Below the pieces are notes generated by a model. It did not search any database. It saw only the letters and a program-made list of their open reading frames with translations, and was not told where the DNA came from. Below, piece by piece: positions 7,253 to 13,726 of a stretch of 45,373 nucleotides of DNA; position 1 is the stretch's first letter, and every line of letters starts with the position of its first letter. Source of the DNA: Candidatus Chloroploca sp. Khr17 (GTDB lineage: Bacteria; Chloroflexota; Chloroflexia; Chloroflexales; Chloroflexaceae). The position numbers were made by a program, and so were the translations under genes. The stretch spans positions 1 through 45,373 of the forward strand of contig NZ_RYFF01000043.1 of the NCBI RefSeq assembly GCF_004138165.1. The letters run 5' to 3'.

Positions 7253-8389
7253 TCAATTCTCATTGGGATCAAGCACACGCAGATGCTGATCAAAAAAGGC
7301 GAGCGAGCGTTCGAGATAGAGCCGCTCTTGTGCGCCGCTGAGGGTGTGCGGGCCACCTTCATAGAGATGGAGCGTGACATCTTTACCAGCGGCACGCAGG
7401 GTCTCGGCAATTGCGATGCTAGCCGAGCTCGCCACGGTTGTATCTGCCGTCCCGTGGTGCAGCATCACGGGGGCCTGCGTTGCGCCGAGATAGGTCAGCG
7501 GCGACACGCGGCGATACGCATCGGGGTCGCGTTCAGGCGGGAAGGGCCAGGTCTCGGTGCCCGGATCGCCACCGCTCTGCGCGAAGCGCCGAGCATAATC
7601 AACGGCGAGATCGGCCGGAGCCGGCGCATACACCACCGCAGCCGCAAGCTGATCACTGATTGTGAGCGCGGCAACCGTAATGGACGCCCCACGACTATGG
7701 CCCCACATACCAACCTTGCCCTCGCGGGCCATTGGCAGGCGCTGCACCAGCGGGATCAGGCTGAGCACATCAAGATAATACCCGGTATAAAAAGCATTTG
7801 GCCCCGTATCGCCACCGCCGTAACCCCGATAATCGGGGGCAACCACAAGATAACCACGCTGCGCGGCATAGTCGCTGAACACGCGGCTATCCATCCCCGG
7901 CTGATAGCGCTCGGGCGCAATATAGCCACGATTGGCAATAAGCACGGGGAACGGGCCGGTGCCATCCGGAAGATGCAACAGACCCGTAAGGCGTAGCCCG
8001 TCAACCGACGGATATGTGATGCGATACGTCGTATAACCAGGGCCGCTTGCATACCGCTCACCGATCACAAGCTCGCCCGCGCCATAGCTCAGCGCACGAA
8101 GATCGGGGATCGTCAACCCGGCCACCGGATCGGGCGTCGCCGACGGCGCAGCCGTCGCCGTCGGTGCAGCCGTCGCCGTCGGCGCTGGCGTGGTCGTTGG
8201 CGCAGCCGTCGCCGTCAGCGCGGCCGTCGCCGTCGGTGCAGCCGTCGCCGTCGGTGCAGCCGTCGCTGTCGGCGCGGGCGGTGCTGATCCAACAGGTTGA
8301 CCTGTACAAGCTACCAGCATCGCAAGGCTCAGCAAAATGAGCAGCAGATAGCGGGCGCTCGCAAACCAACGATGAGAGAACATGCTCAA
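7253..8389 (-). CDS. Secreted alpha/beta hydrolase lipoprotein
   Basis: The 378-residue protein starts with a lipoprotein signal peptide ending in LVAC at Cys28, so it should be lipid-anchored outside the cytoplasmic membrane. A Thr/Ala/Pro-rich linker follows, built of repeated PTATAA units. The catalytic domain has GHSRGAS as nucleophile elbow, with Asp in GTADTT and His in GGPHTL as the likely triad. It is closest in outline to dienelactone-hydrolase/prolyl-oligopeptidase-like esterases; the substrate is unknown. The repetitive linker is encoded by near-identical codons and may vary in length between strains. Confidence 0.85.
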   Translation of the reverse strand: MSMFSHRWFASARYLLLILLSLAMLVACTGQPVGSAPPAPTATAAPTATAAPTATAALTATAAPTTTPAPTATAAPTATAAPSATPDPVAGLTIPDLRALSYGAGELVIGERYASGPGYTTYRITYPSVDGLRLTGLLHLPDGTGPFPVLIANRGYIAPERYQPGMDSRVFSDYAAQRGYLVVAPDYRGYGGGDTGPNAFYTGYYLDVLSLIPLVQRLPMAREGKVGMWGHSRGASITVAALTISDQLAAAVVYAPAPADLAVDYARRFAQSGGDPGTETWPFPPERDPDAYRRVSPLTYLGATQAPVMLHHGTADTTVASSASIAIAETLRAAGKDVTLHLYEGGPHTLSGAQERLYLERSLAFFDQHLRVLDPNEN

Positions 8390-8487
8390 GGCAACAAATC
8401 CTGTCTATTCGATACTCACTGGGCAGATGATTGATTGTACCAAACTCACCAGCATTTGTGCGCTCGCACCTCACCGATCTTAGAGGC

Positions 8488-8588
8488 TGATGCAACGTCC
8501 CAGGAGGGTTAGATAAAGTCCGCAGATGACGCAGATGCGGACGCTCTCATCTGCGTCATCTGCGGACGATCGAAATGACGTTGCATCA
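8488..8588. repeat. Nested inverted repeats (101 bp)
   Basis: The outer arms TGATGCAACGTC (8488-8499) and GACGTTGCATCA (8577-8588) enclose perfect 20-bp inner arms at 8518-8537 and 8548-8567 around a 10-base loop. The unit lies in the divergent gap between the hydrolase gene and the GyrI-like gene. It may be a small fold-back element; no ORF of substance lies inside. Confidence 0.6.
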
Positions 8589-8681
8589 ACCCTGGTGTGG
8601 CTGGCTCTCAGGCTGATGTGGTATCATAAATGGACAACACCGACAGCGGATGAGCAGCATGAGGAAATAAGAGAAGAACCT

Positions 8682-9308
8682 ATGCAGAAGATCGATCTCA
8701 AGAAAGAGTTGCAACAACTCTACCAGCCGTCAGCAAAGGAGGTTGTTCAGGTTGATGTGCCCACCATGAATTACTTGATGATCGATGGTGAAGGTGACCC
8801 AAATACTTCACAGGTATATGCAGATGCAATTGAAGCGCTATTCGCTGTTTCTTATGCCGTAAAGTTCATGATCAAGAAGGGGCCGCTAGCCATTGACTAT
8901 GGCGTCATGCCGCTGGAAGGTCTCTGGTGGGCAGACGATATGGCAACATTTTCGGTCGAAGATAAGTCCAGTTGGAAATGGACGATGATGATTATGCAGC
9001 CCGACTTTGTCACCGTAGCAATGATCGACAGCGCCATAGCCGATGTGCGCAAGAAGAAAAATCCTGCCGCAATCTCACGCGTACGTTTTGAGCCTCTGGC
9101 AGAAGGCACATGTGCGCAAATTCTCCATCTCGGCCCATTCTCGGAAGAAGGGCCCACGATCGAGAAAGTCCATGCGTTTATTGAGGCCAGGGGCAAGCGA
9201 ATTGGAAAACACCACGAAATCTATTTAAGTGATATCAGGAAAGCGGATCCATCAAAATGGAAAACTATTATCAGACAACCATTAGACCAGACCTCACAGG
9301 TCTGCTAG
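8682..9308 (+). CDS. GyrI-like small-molecule-binding domain protein
   Basis: This 208-residue soluble protein fits the stand-alone GyrI-like (SHS2) family. It has an N-terminal segment VPTMNYLMIDGEGDPN, a central aromatic stretch (PLEGLWWADD) and a C-terminal EIYLSDIRKADPSKWKT that is characteristic of this group. Such proteins bind or modify small molecules; some hydrolyse cyclopropanoids or inhibit gyrase, but this one cannot be assigned. ATG at 8682 fits the family N-terminus and follows a purine-rich site (AAGAGAAGAA); longer in-frame starts would begin inside the nested inverted repeat. The last residues are encoded by a dispersed inverted repeat. Confidence 0.75.
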   Translation: MQKIDLKKELQQLYQPSAKEVVQVDVPTMNYLMIDGEGDPNTSQVYADAIEALFAVSYAVKFMIKKGPLAIDYGVMPLEGLWWADDMATFSVEDKSSWKWTMMIMQPDFVTVAMIDSAIADVRKKKNPAAISRVRFEPLAEGTCAQILHLGPFSEEGPTIEKVHAFIEARGKRIGKHHEIYLSDIRKADPSKWKTIIRQPLDQTSQVC

Positions 9309-9320
9309 ACCTGTGAGGTC
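9289..9320. repeat. Inverted repeat at the end of the GyrI-like gene
   Basis: AGACCTCACAGGTCT and TAGACCTGTGAGGTC form a hairpin that covers the final codons and stop of the gene. The same AGACCTGTGAGGTCT core appears near 37779-37815 and 39909-39925, so it is a dispersed repeat that may also terminate transcription. Confidence 0.5.
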
Positions 9321-9356
9321 GAGCCCGTGTCGCGCACATGGCGATCGAAGAAGAGC

Positions 9357-9384
9357 GGGGGGACACGACGTGTCGTGTCCCCCC
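9357..9384. terminator. G/C-rich perfect hairpin
   Basis: GGGGGGACACGAC, a two-base loop, and GTCGTGTCCCCCC form a very stable stem downstream of the GyrI-like gene. No T run follows on either strand, so its role as an intrinsic terminator is only possible. Confidence 0.35.
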
Positions 9385-9409
9385 CCCGCATGTTAGACAC
9401 CACCAGCCA

Positions 9410-9715
9410 CTACCGCTGGATCATAGGTAGATAGACCCTCGACGCCGTGGTCAAGGCAAACTGGCTGAGCACCACCAGGGCGTAGGTGCCCGGGGTGTTG
9501 ACCGTCACTGCGTAGCTGTTGACCGCCCGATCCTGCACGGCCTGGGGTTGCACCAACCAGGTCGCGTCGGTCAACCGGGCGACCGAGAACTGGCCCTCGT
9601 CAGGGATCTGGCCCTCTACATAGCGGAAGGTCAGGCGCATATCCTGGTGGAAGGGCGCGTTGATCGGTCGGCCCTGGCGATCACGCAGTTGGAGCAAGGC
9701 CTGGCTCACGCGCAT
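9410..9715 (-). pseudogene. C-terminal fragment of a secreted protein (YLPMIQR tail)
   Basis: About 101 residues are open from an internal Met. They end in SRVYLPMIQR, a tail style (YLPxxxR) common on secreted proteins of Chloroflexota. Beta-rich text such as QLRDRQGRPINA suggests an Ig-like or C-terminal anchoring domain. The frame continues upstream only into the end of the nucleotidyltransferase gene, and no ribosome binding site or signal peptide is seen. I read it as the 3' remnant of a larger gene; a small independent gene is less likely. Confidence 0.4.
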
Positions 9716-9752
9716 CCCATGGCTGGTCGATCCGGCGGAGCGATCCGGCGTA

Positions 9753-10442
9753 TTACTCCTCCAGCCCAGTTATCTGGTCAAAGATCAGATCAGCGTAGTG
9801 AATACAGGCTATGCGCACGCTCTGCCAATCATGCCAGCGTGGAGCAAGGTTCTTGTACTCGACGAGATTGACATCATCCAGATCATATGGAAGTGGCTGT
9901 ACAAGCTGAATTTGTAGCTGCTGCAAGGCCGATTCACCATTCGGCTGTGGGTACAAACTGTCAAAAGATCGCAGCGCCTCTACAAAGTTTTCTTCACCCA
10001 TGTGTTCGGCAAGAGCAACAAAATCAAGATAATCACGGGTTGCGTTTCGCTTGAGGATGAGTATACCCTTGATTCGCAAAATTTCTGCTTCGGTAGGGAG
10101 GGTGATCGTTTCGCCACCGATTTCGATCTGATTCACATCCAGCGGTGCAGTTCGAATTAACTGACGTACACCAGTTTCAATACCGTCCAAGCTACCCAGA
10201 ATTTGCACAGGGCGTGTGATCCGTGCAGTTTGCCAACCGGCTGCAGACTCGAGTTCGGCGAGTATCACATCGAACCGCAGCCGTAGATCGGTGATTACGT
10301 GGTCGGCGTCAGTAGATAGGCGGTGGTGCGCATAGACAGCCGAGGCCGTGCCACCTACCAACACTGCGTCTGGGAGAATACGTTGCAGATGGGCCGCAGC
10401 GGCAAGCACCCGTTCCCAATCAGGCAGATTTTCGTTGGGCAT
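9753..10442 (-). CDS. AbiEii/AbiGii-type nucleotidyltransferase
   Basis: The 229-residue protein has the MNT/AbiEii fold: VLVGGTASAVYAHHRLSTDAD near the N-terminus holds the GG-(N)-D/E catalytic pattern, followed by LILKRNATRDYLDFVALAE, the helical region typical of AbiEii-like proteins. In known systems such enzymes transfer nucleotides to tRNA or to a partner and act as toxins or phage-abortive effectors. ATG at 10442 begins MPNENLPDW. The gene overlaps the 3' end of a small upstream gene by 23 bases, as expected for a coupled two-component module. Confidence 0.7.
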   Translation of the reverse strand: MPNENLPDWERVLAAAAHLQRILPDAVLVGGTASAVYAHHRLSTDADHVITDLRLRFDVILAELESAAGWQTARITRPVQILGSLDGIETGVRQLIRTAPLDVNQIEIGGETITLPTEAEILRIKGILILKRNATRDYLDFVALAEHMGEENFVEALRSFDSLYPQPNGESALQQLQIQLVQPLPYDLDDVNLVEYKNLAPRWHDWQSVRIACIHYADLIFDQITGLEE

Positions 10443-10641
10443 AATGATTCCAAAAGTGGTAACGCTGCGCGTATGGATCGGCGATGTAAACTGCGCAGAC
10501 GCGCAACACTTTCTCCCGAACGGACGGATCCGTGAGAAGAGCCGTGCGCAAAGCAGCCCAATCCCGACGCTTGCCACGGGCAATAATGTCGTCAATTGCG
10601 GCCAGGGTGTACCCCTGGTGGGTAAGGTGACGATGGTTCAT
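10420..10641 (-). CDS. Small partner protein of the nucleotidyltransferase (antitoxin-like)
   Basis: The 73-residue protein starts MNHRHLTHQGYTLAAIDDII and continues with a DWAALRTALLTDP segment. It is helical and basic, and paired with an AbiEii-like nucleotidyltransferase through a 23-base overlap. Proteins of this style are commonly the first gene of such pairs, so an antitoxin or adaptor role is inferred from position, not shown. The start is only six bases after a TATACT -10 box, which would give a leaderless or nearly leaderless mRNA. Confidence 0.55.
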   Translation of the reverse strand: MNHRHLTHQGYTLAAIDDIIARGKRRDWAALRTALLTDPSVREKVLRVCAVYIADPYAQRYHFWNHYAQRKSA

Positions 10642-10644
10642 ACA

Positions 10645-10677
10645 TGTAGTATACAGCACCCAGAGCCTAGCGTGTAA
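10645..10677 (-). promoter_or_regulatory. Promoter of the nucleotidyltransferase module
   Basis: Reading the minus strand, TTTACA (10672-10677) is followed by a TGTATACT -10 region with 17-19-base spacing depending on register, immediately before the ATG at 10641. No Shine-Dalgarno sequence fits between them, which supports leaderless initiation. Confidence 0.5.
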
Positions 10678-10722
10678 AGGCCAGCTTCCACCATTGGGTG
10701 ATGCGAGAGCAGGGCCGCAGCG

Positions 10723-11004
10723 TCATACCTCGGCCAGCAGCCCGTTGGCGGCCATGTCGTTCAAGACCGCCAGCACATCGGTCTCGCAGGTCTCCTGATC
10801 CACCGCGTACTTCTGCATCAACTGGCTGCAGAGATCGGCCACGGCCACGGGCTGCGCCAGCCGGTTCCAGATGTCCGCGCCGACCCGATCCAGGCTGTAG
10901 TAGACGCCCCGCTCCAGGTCCATCATCACCAGTTCGTCATCCACCGGGCTAGCCATGACATCCTCGGCACGCACCACGGTTGAGTCCAGCGTTAGCTCAG
11001 GCAC
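10723..11004 (-). CDS. PqqD-family RiPP recognition protein (lasso B1-like)
   Basis: The 93-residue protein has the PqqD fold outline: an N-terminal strand pair (VVRAEDVMASPVDDELVMMD), the diagnostic LERGVYYSLDRVGADIWNRL, and a C-terminal helix bundle. Stand-alone PqqD proteins bind the leader of RiPP precursors and bring it to processing enzymes; in lasso clusters they are called B1. It overlaps the preceding CxxCxxCC gene by eight bases and is the last gene of the cluster. A B2 leader protease normally follows or is fused to B1 and is not found here. Confidence 0.85.
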   Translation of the reverse strand: MPELTLDSTVVRAEDVMASPVDDELVMMDLERGVYYSLDRVGADIWNRLAQPVAVADLCSQLMQKYAVDQETCETDVLAVLNDMAANGLLAEV

Positions 11005-11566
11005 GTTCGTTTCCTTTCATCTCTGTGCTTTCAACTACTCCCGGCTTGAGCCGAAAATTCCGATCTAGGCGCAATTGCAAGCTGGCATAATCGAGCAGAA
11101 AGGCAGCGTGTTGCCGACGCCATGCCGCATCTTGCGCATGCTGGGTCGCTTCCCAGGCACGAAACAGCTCCTTCAGCGATCCGTTGACTTCGCCGACCCG
11201 CTCACGCAGCTGCGCCCAGACCAGATCCGCCAGTTCTGTGGTCTGGGTGATGGTGACATGGGCTTGCTCCAGACTGATCTCGCCAGCATCGAAGCGGCGC
11301 AAAAGCTGACAGCGGAAGGCGTGGCAAATACTGGGTCGCCACTCCTGGTAGATGGTGCAGACGCGGTCATGGTGGTGATGGCAGGGCTGGGCAAAGCCCG
11401 TCCCGGTTTTGGTCGGCAACACGATGAAGCCGCCCGCCTCCAACCGCGCCAGATCATCCTCCGGCGTAAGCCGCGCCCACGCAAAGATCGTGCCGTCGCA
11501 GCAGAGGCCGCAGCGCACACAGAGGCCCTGAGCCGGAGAGGCGACAACAGGCGTCAATTCACTCAT
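10997..11566 (-). CDS. YkgJ-family cysteine-cluster protein in the RiPP operon
   Basis: This 189-residue protein carries CVRCGLCCDG near residues 16-25, a GTGFAQPCHHHHDRVCTIY segment and a third block RPSICHAFRC. That is the zinc/iron-chelating cysteine cluster of the YkgJ/UPF0153 family. Function in that family is mostly unknown; metal binding or redox chemistry is likely. Its start overlaps the sulfotransferase stop as ATGA and its end overlaps the PqqD gene, so it is an integral operon member. It takes the position where lasso clusters usually have the B2 protease, but shows no Cys-His-Asp transglutaminase pattern. Confidence 0.75.
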   Translation of the reverse strand: MSELTPVVASPAQGLCVRCGLCCDGTIFAWARLTPEDDLARLEAGGFIVLPTKTGTGFAQPCHHHHDRVCTIYQEWRPSICHAFRCQLLRRFDAGEISLEQAHVTITQTTELADLVWAQLRERVGEVNGSLKELFRAWEATQHAQDAAWRRQHAAFLLDYASLQLRLDRNFRLKPGVVESTEMKGNERA

Positions 11567-12402
11567 CCCATATACCCCAATCTGGCCATCACCGGCCCGT
11601 GATCCGCAACAATCCGCTCGATCTGGGCGGGCGTCAACTCCTCCTGCCAGCTTGCGGCCTGGCCGCGGCGGAAGAAGCGGGGCGCACCCATGAGCCGCTC
11701 CTTGAAACCGGCGGCTTCCTCTTGGGCCTGCAAACGGTCAAAGCGGGACTGGGTCAGGGCCGCAGCCAGCCGTTCTGCATCCACGGGCAGACCGGCCGCC
11801 TCTAGAATTCCGGCAAAGGTTGCTTCCGGGTCGGCGTGCAGATCCTCGTAGCGCACCAGATGCACGGGCAGATCGGTCTGATCCAGCCAACTGGTGACAT
11901 GCTGGCTCCATGATCCCATTGGCTGGTGCAGTTGGGACGCAAGCCGATCCGGGCGGGTGGCGATGGCGTGATCCACAGTCCGCATTTGTTCAATGGCGGC
12001 GTCGATGCTCAAGTTGTAGTGGTTGGCATACGAGGGCGCTACGCCGCGGGGATCCCGCACAATGTAGACGGTGGCAGCGGTGGTCTCCGGCGGGAAGATA
12101 GATGCGCCGTCGGCGTTGCGCCGCCAGCGGTCATGCACTTTGATAAAGAGCGGCTCCGCGGCTTCCACGGCCAGTTGACGGTAGACATCCGGGCGGTAGC
12201 GCTCGATCTCGGCCGGCGTCAACTCCGACGCTTCCAGCCCGATGACGCGGTCGAAGAGGTCCCGGTTGCCCGCGTGCAGGCTCACATCCACCGCGTTGAT
12301 GTCCAGTTCATCCCGCTCTGGATGGCTGTACGCAGTCAAGAAGAGGCGCACCCAGGTATTGCCCGATTTGGGGTAGGAGGCCAGCCAGACAAGGCGCTGC
12401 AT
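11563..12402 (-). CDS. PAPS-dependent sulfotransferase
   Basis: The 279-residue protein has the 5'-phosphosulfate loop YPKSGNTW near residue 12 and the 3'-phosphate motif RDPRGVAPSY in the middle, followed by RYEDL; these define the cytosolic-type sulfotransferase fold. It should move sulfate from PAPS to a hydroxyl or amine. The precursor peptide has no Tyr in its tail, so Ser/Thr hydroxyls are the candidate acceptors if the peptide is the substrate. ATG at 12402 follows GGAG with 7-base spacing, and that site lies in one arm of a 21-bp inverted repeat. Confidence 0.85.
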   Translation of the reverse strand: MQRLVWLASYPKSGNTWVRLFLTAYSHPERDELDINAVDVSLHAGNRDLFDRVIGLEASELTPAEIERYRPDVYRQLAVEAAEPLFIKVHDRWRRNADGASIFPPETTAATVYIVRDPRGVAPSYANHYNLSIDAAIEQMRTVDHAIATRPDRLASQLHQPMGSWSQHVTSWLDQTDLPVHLVRYEDLHADPEATFAGILEAAGLPVDAERLAAALTQSRFDRLQAQEEAAGFKERLMGAPRFFRRGQAASWQEELTPAQIERIVADHGPVMARLGYMG

Positions 12403-12405
12403 ATT

Positions 12406-12464
12406 CAATCTCCAATCTCTACTCTCTAATCTCACGGTGATTGGAGAGTAGAGATTGGAGATTG
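12406..12464. promoter_or_regulatory. 21-bp inverted repeat covering the sulfotransferase RBS
   Basis: Arms 12406-12426 and 12444-12464 are perfect inverted copies built of CTCCAATCTCTA-type text. On the minus-strand mRNA the distal arm contains the ribosome binding site of the sulfotransferase, and the whole hairpin encodes the last residues and stop of the kinase-like gene. Folding would hide the RBS, so ribosome passage through the kinase gene may be needed for sulfotransferase translation. It could also be a simple inserted repeat. Confidence 0.5.
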
Positions 12465-13402
12465 TTCGTGAAATCCACCTCCACCGCGTCGGCCAACTCC
12501 GTCAGCCGAAACTCCCCTTCCGGGCGACTCACGCGCACGATGCGCGCCTGGTTGGCCACGGCCACCGCGCGCTGAAAGTGCGCGCCGTGCAGCTCCATGC
12601 GCTTGACCACCAGTTTCTGCCAGGTGTGGTCGAGGAGGGCGTTGAACTTGCGCGCATCCCGCCGTTCTTCCAACACGATAGTGGGCTGGTTGTGGGTGGC
12701 GAGCACGTAGATGGCCGCCAGCCGCACCGCGGCCGTCGCCAGTGGGCCGGTGACCGGGACGACAAACTTCTCCAATTCCGGGCGCACCCGGGGCAGTCCC
12801 TCCGTGGGCTGGCCCAGCGCCGCCGCGCTGTCGGCCCACAGCTTGGTGATCTGCACCCCCGGCTCCACCCAGGCCACGCCGTCGGCGTCCAGCCGCACCG
12901 CGGCCAGGTCTTCGGCCAGCATGGGATAGCCCCGGCGCAGGAATTCGTTGAGCAGGGTGGATTTGCCCGCGCCGGAATGGCCCATAAAGAGGACTGCGCC
13001 CGCCGGAGTAACGATGGCGCTGGCATGGAGCGGCAGCAGCCCGCGCTGGTGTAGCAGCAAGGCCGCACCCGTACCCAGAAGCAGCAGTCGCACCATCTCG
13101 TCGTCGGCATCTGGCTGGCGTTCGACGAGGATCTCGTTGCCGCCGCGCACCAACAGTCGGGCCACACCGGGCAGGCCGAAGCGCGCCTCCTCCTTCGTTA
13201 CCTGGCGTAGGGGGCCGGCGGCCAACGCAGAAGGCGGCGCGGGCGGCACATCGTCCCAACGCGCAACCACATCTGGCGCACGGTCTGGTGGCGCAGCGCG
13301 CAGCTCCGGGCAGGCCAGGGGCAGTTGCCAGATCAGGCCATAAGCGCGATGGCGGGCAACGCCGGAAAATTCGTGGGACGCAGTTGCATTGGGATTGGGC
13401 AC
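12419..13402 (-). CDS. HPr kinase-like protein of a RiPP (lasso-type) cluster
   Basis: About 327 residues. A Walker A loop GHSGAGKSTLL lies in the middle, followed by PMLAEDLAAVRLDADG and VQITKLWADS, the layout of HPrK/P-like proteins found beside lasso peptide genes. Paeninodin-type relatives phosphorylate a Ser at the end of the precursor. The reading frame extends to an ATG at 13468, but that start has no ribosome site and lies in a hairpin; GTG 13402, preceded by AAAGG at long spacing, fits the domain start better. The C-terminal codons fall in an inverted repeat, so the native end may have been replaced. Confidence 0.75.
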   Translation of the reverse strand: MPNPNATASHEFSGVARHRAYGLIWQLPLACPELRAAPPDRAPDVVARWDDVPPAPPSALAAGPLRQVTKEEARFGLPGVARLLVRGGNEILVERQPDADDEMVRLLLLGTGAALLLHQRGLLPLHASAIVTPAGAVLFMGHSGAGKSTLLNEFLRRGYPMLAEDLAAVRLDADGVAWVEPGVQITKLWADSAAALGQPTEGLPRVRPELEKFVVPVTGPLATAAVRLAAIYVLATHNQPTIVLEERRDARKFNALLDHTWQKLVVKRMELHGAHFQRAVAVANQARIVRVSRPEGEFRLTELADAVEVDFTNNLQSLLSNHREIRE

Positions 13403-13439
13403 GATAGACGGATACCTTTCACTTGGTTGGGTGGTTTGG

Positions 13440-13480
13440 CTCTCCTTTTGGATGCAGGAATCCTGCATCTAAAAGGAGAG
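13440..13480. promoter_or_regulatory. Hairpin between precursor and kinase genes
   Basis: A 41-base dyad with 20-base arms around a single base (13460) starts eight bases after the precursor stop on the minus strand. One G:T pair interrupts it. No T run follows, so it is more like an mRNA-stabilising or attenuating hairpin that could raise precursor levels over the downstream enzymes. Confidence 0.55.
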
Positions 13481-13487
13481 AGTTCAT

Positions 13488-13652
13488 CTATTTTGTCGCG
13501 GAACCACCATCACTGCCCGAACCAGTAGACTTTGTTGTATCCAGGCTGACGTGCAGGCGCTGGAGGGTGGGGCGTTGCCAGGGCTGGCGGGAGGTGGTCT
13601 GGGTGGGCTCCTCCTGCGGGGTGGTCATGGGTCGTTCGTGTTGCTCTTGCAT
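13488..13652 (-). CDS. RiPP precursor peptide (lasso-like), 54 residues
   Basis: A short gene behind a strong AAAGGAG site. The peptide starts MQEQHERPMTTPQEEP and has the leader motif WQRPTLQRL at residues 25-33, matching the YxxPxLxxL signature read by PqqD-type proteins in lasso clusters, with Trp for Tyr. The tail, from LDTTKSTG to SDGGSATK, is Ser/Thr/Gly-rich. A Thr at the -2 position would allow cores starting at Lys41 (ring to Asp48, 8 residues) or Ser42 (7 residues). No bulky plug residues follow Asp48, so a threaded lasso is not assured. It sits between the cyclase and kinase genes. Confidence 0.7.
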   Translation of the reverse strand: MQEQHERPMTTPQEEPTQTTSRQPWQRPTLQRLHVSLDTTKSTGSGSDGGSATK

Positions 13653-13698
13653 GGTTTTTTCTCCTTTGGGTAAGCATGAAAAAAGGTTACGCGATGGA

Positions 13699-13726
13699 AA
13701 CCGGCCGGCGGGAAGCCGGGCCGGTT
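13699..13726. terminator. Hairpin over the cyclase stop codon
   Basis: AACCGGCC (13699-13706) and GGCCGGTT (13719-13726) pair around a GC-rich loop. On the minus strand the hairpin starts within the cyclase stop codon and is followed 13 bases later by a T6 run. It may act as a partial terminator between cyclase and precursor genes. Confidence 0.45.

Noticed and set aside
8526-8681. Longer N-terminus for the GyrI-like gene
   Set aside because: The extension reads through a nested inverted repeat and has no family similarity; ATG 8682 gives the normal start.
9753-10442. The nucleotidyltransferase as a tailoring enzyme of the RiPP cluster
   Set aside because: It has its own promoter and a small overlapping partner gene, and its sequence fits AbiEii-type proteins; a role in the peptide pathway is not supported.
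10997-11566. The YkgJ-like gene as a lasso B2 leader protease
   Set aside because: Its conserved residues are a CxxCxxCC metal cluster; no transglutaminase Cys-His-Asp arrangement is visible.
13402-13468. ATG 13468 as the kinase-like start
   Set aside because: It lies within a hairpin with no ribosome site, and the extra residues have no match to the domain; GTG 13402 is preferred, though not proven.
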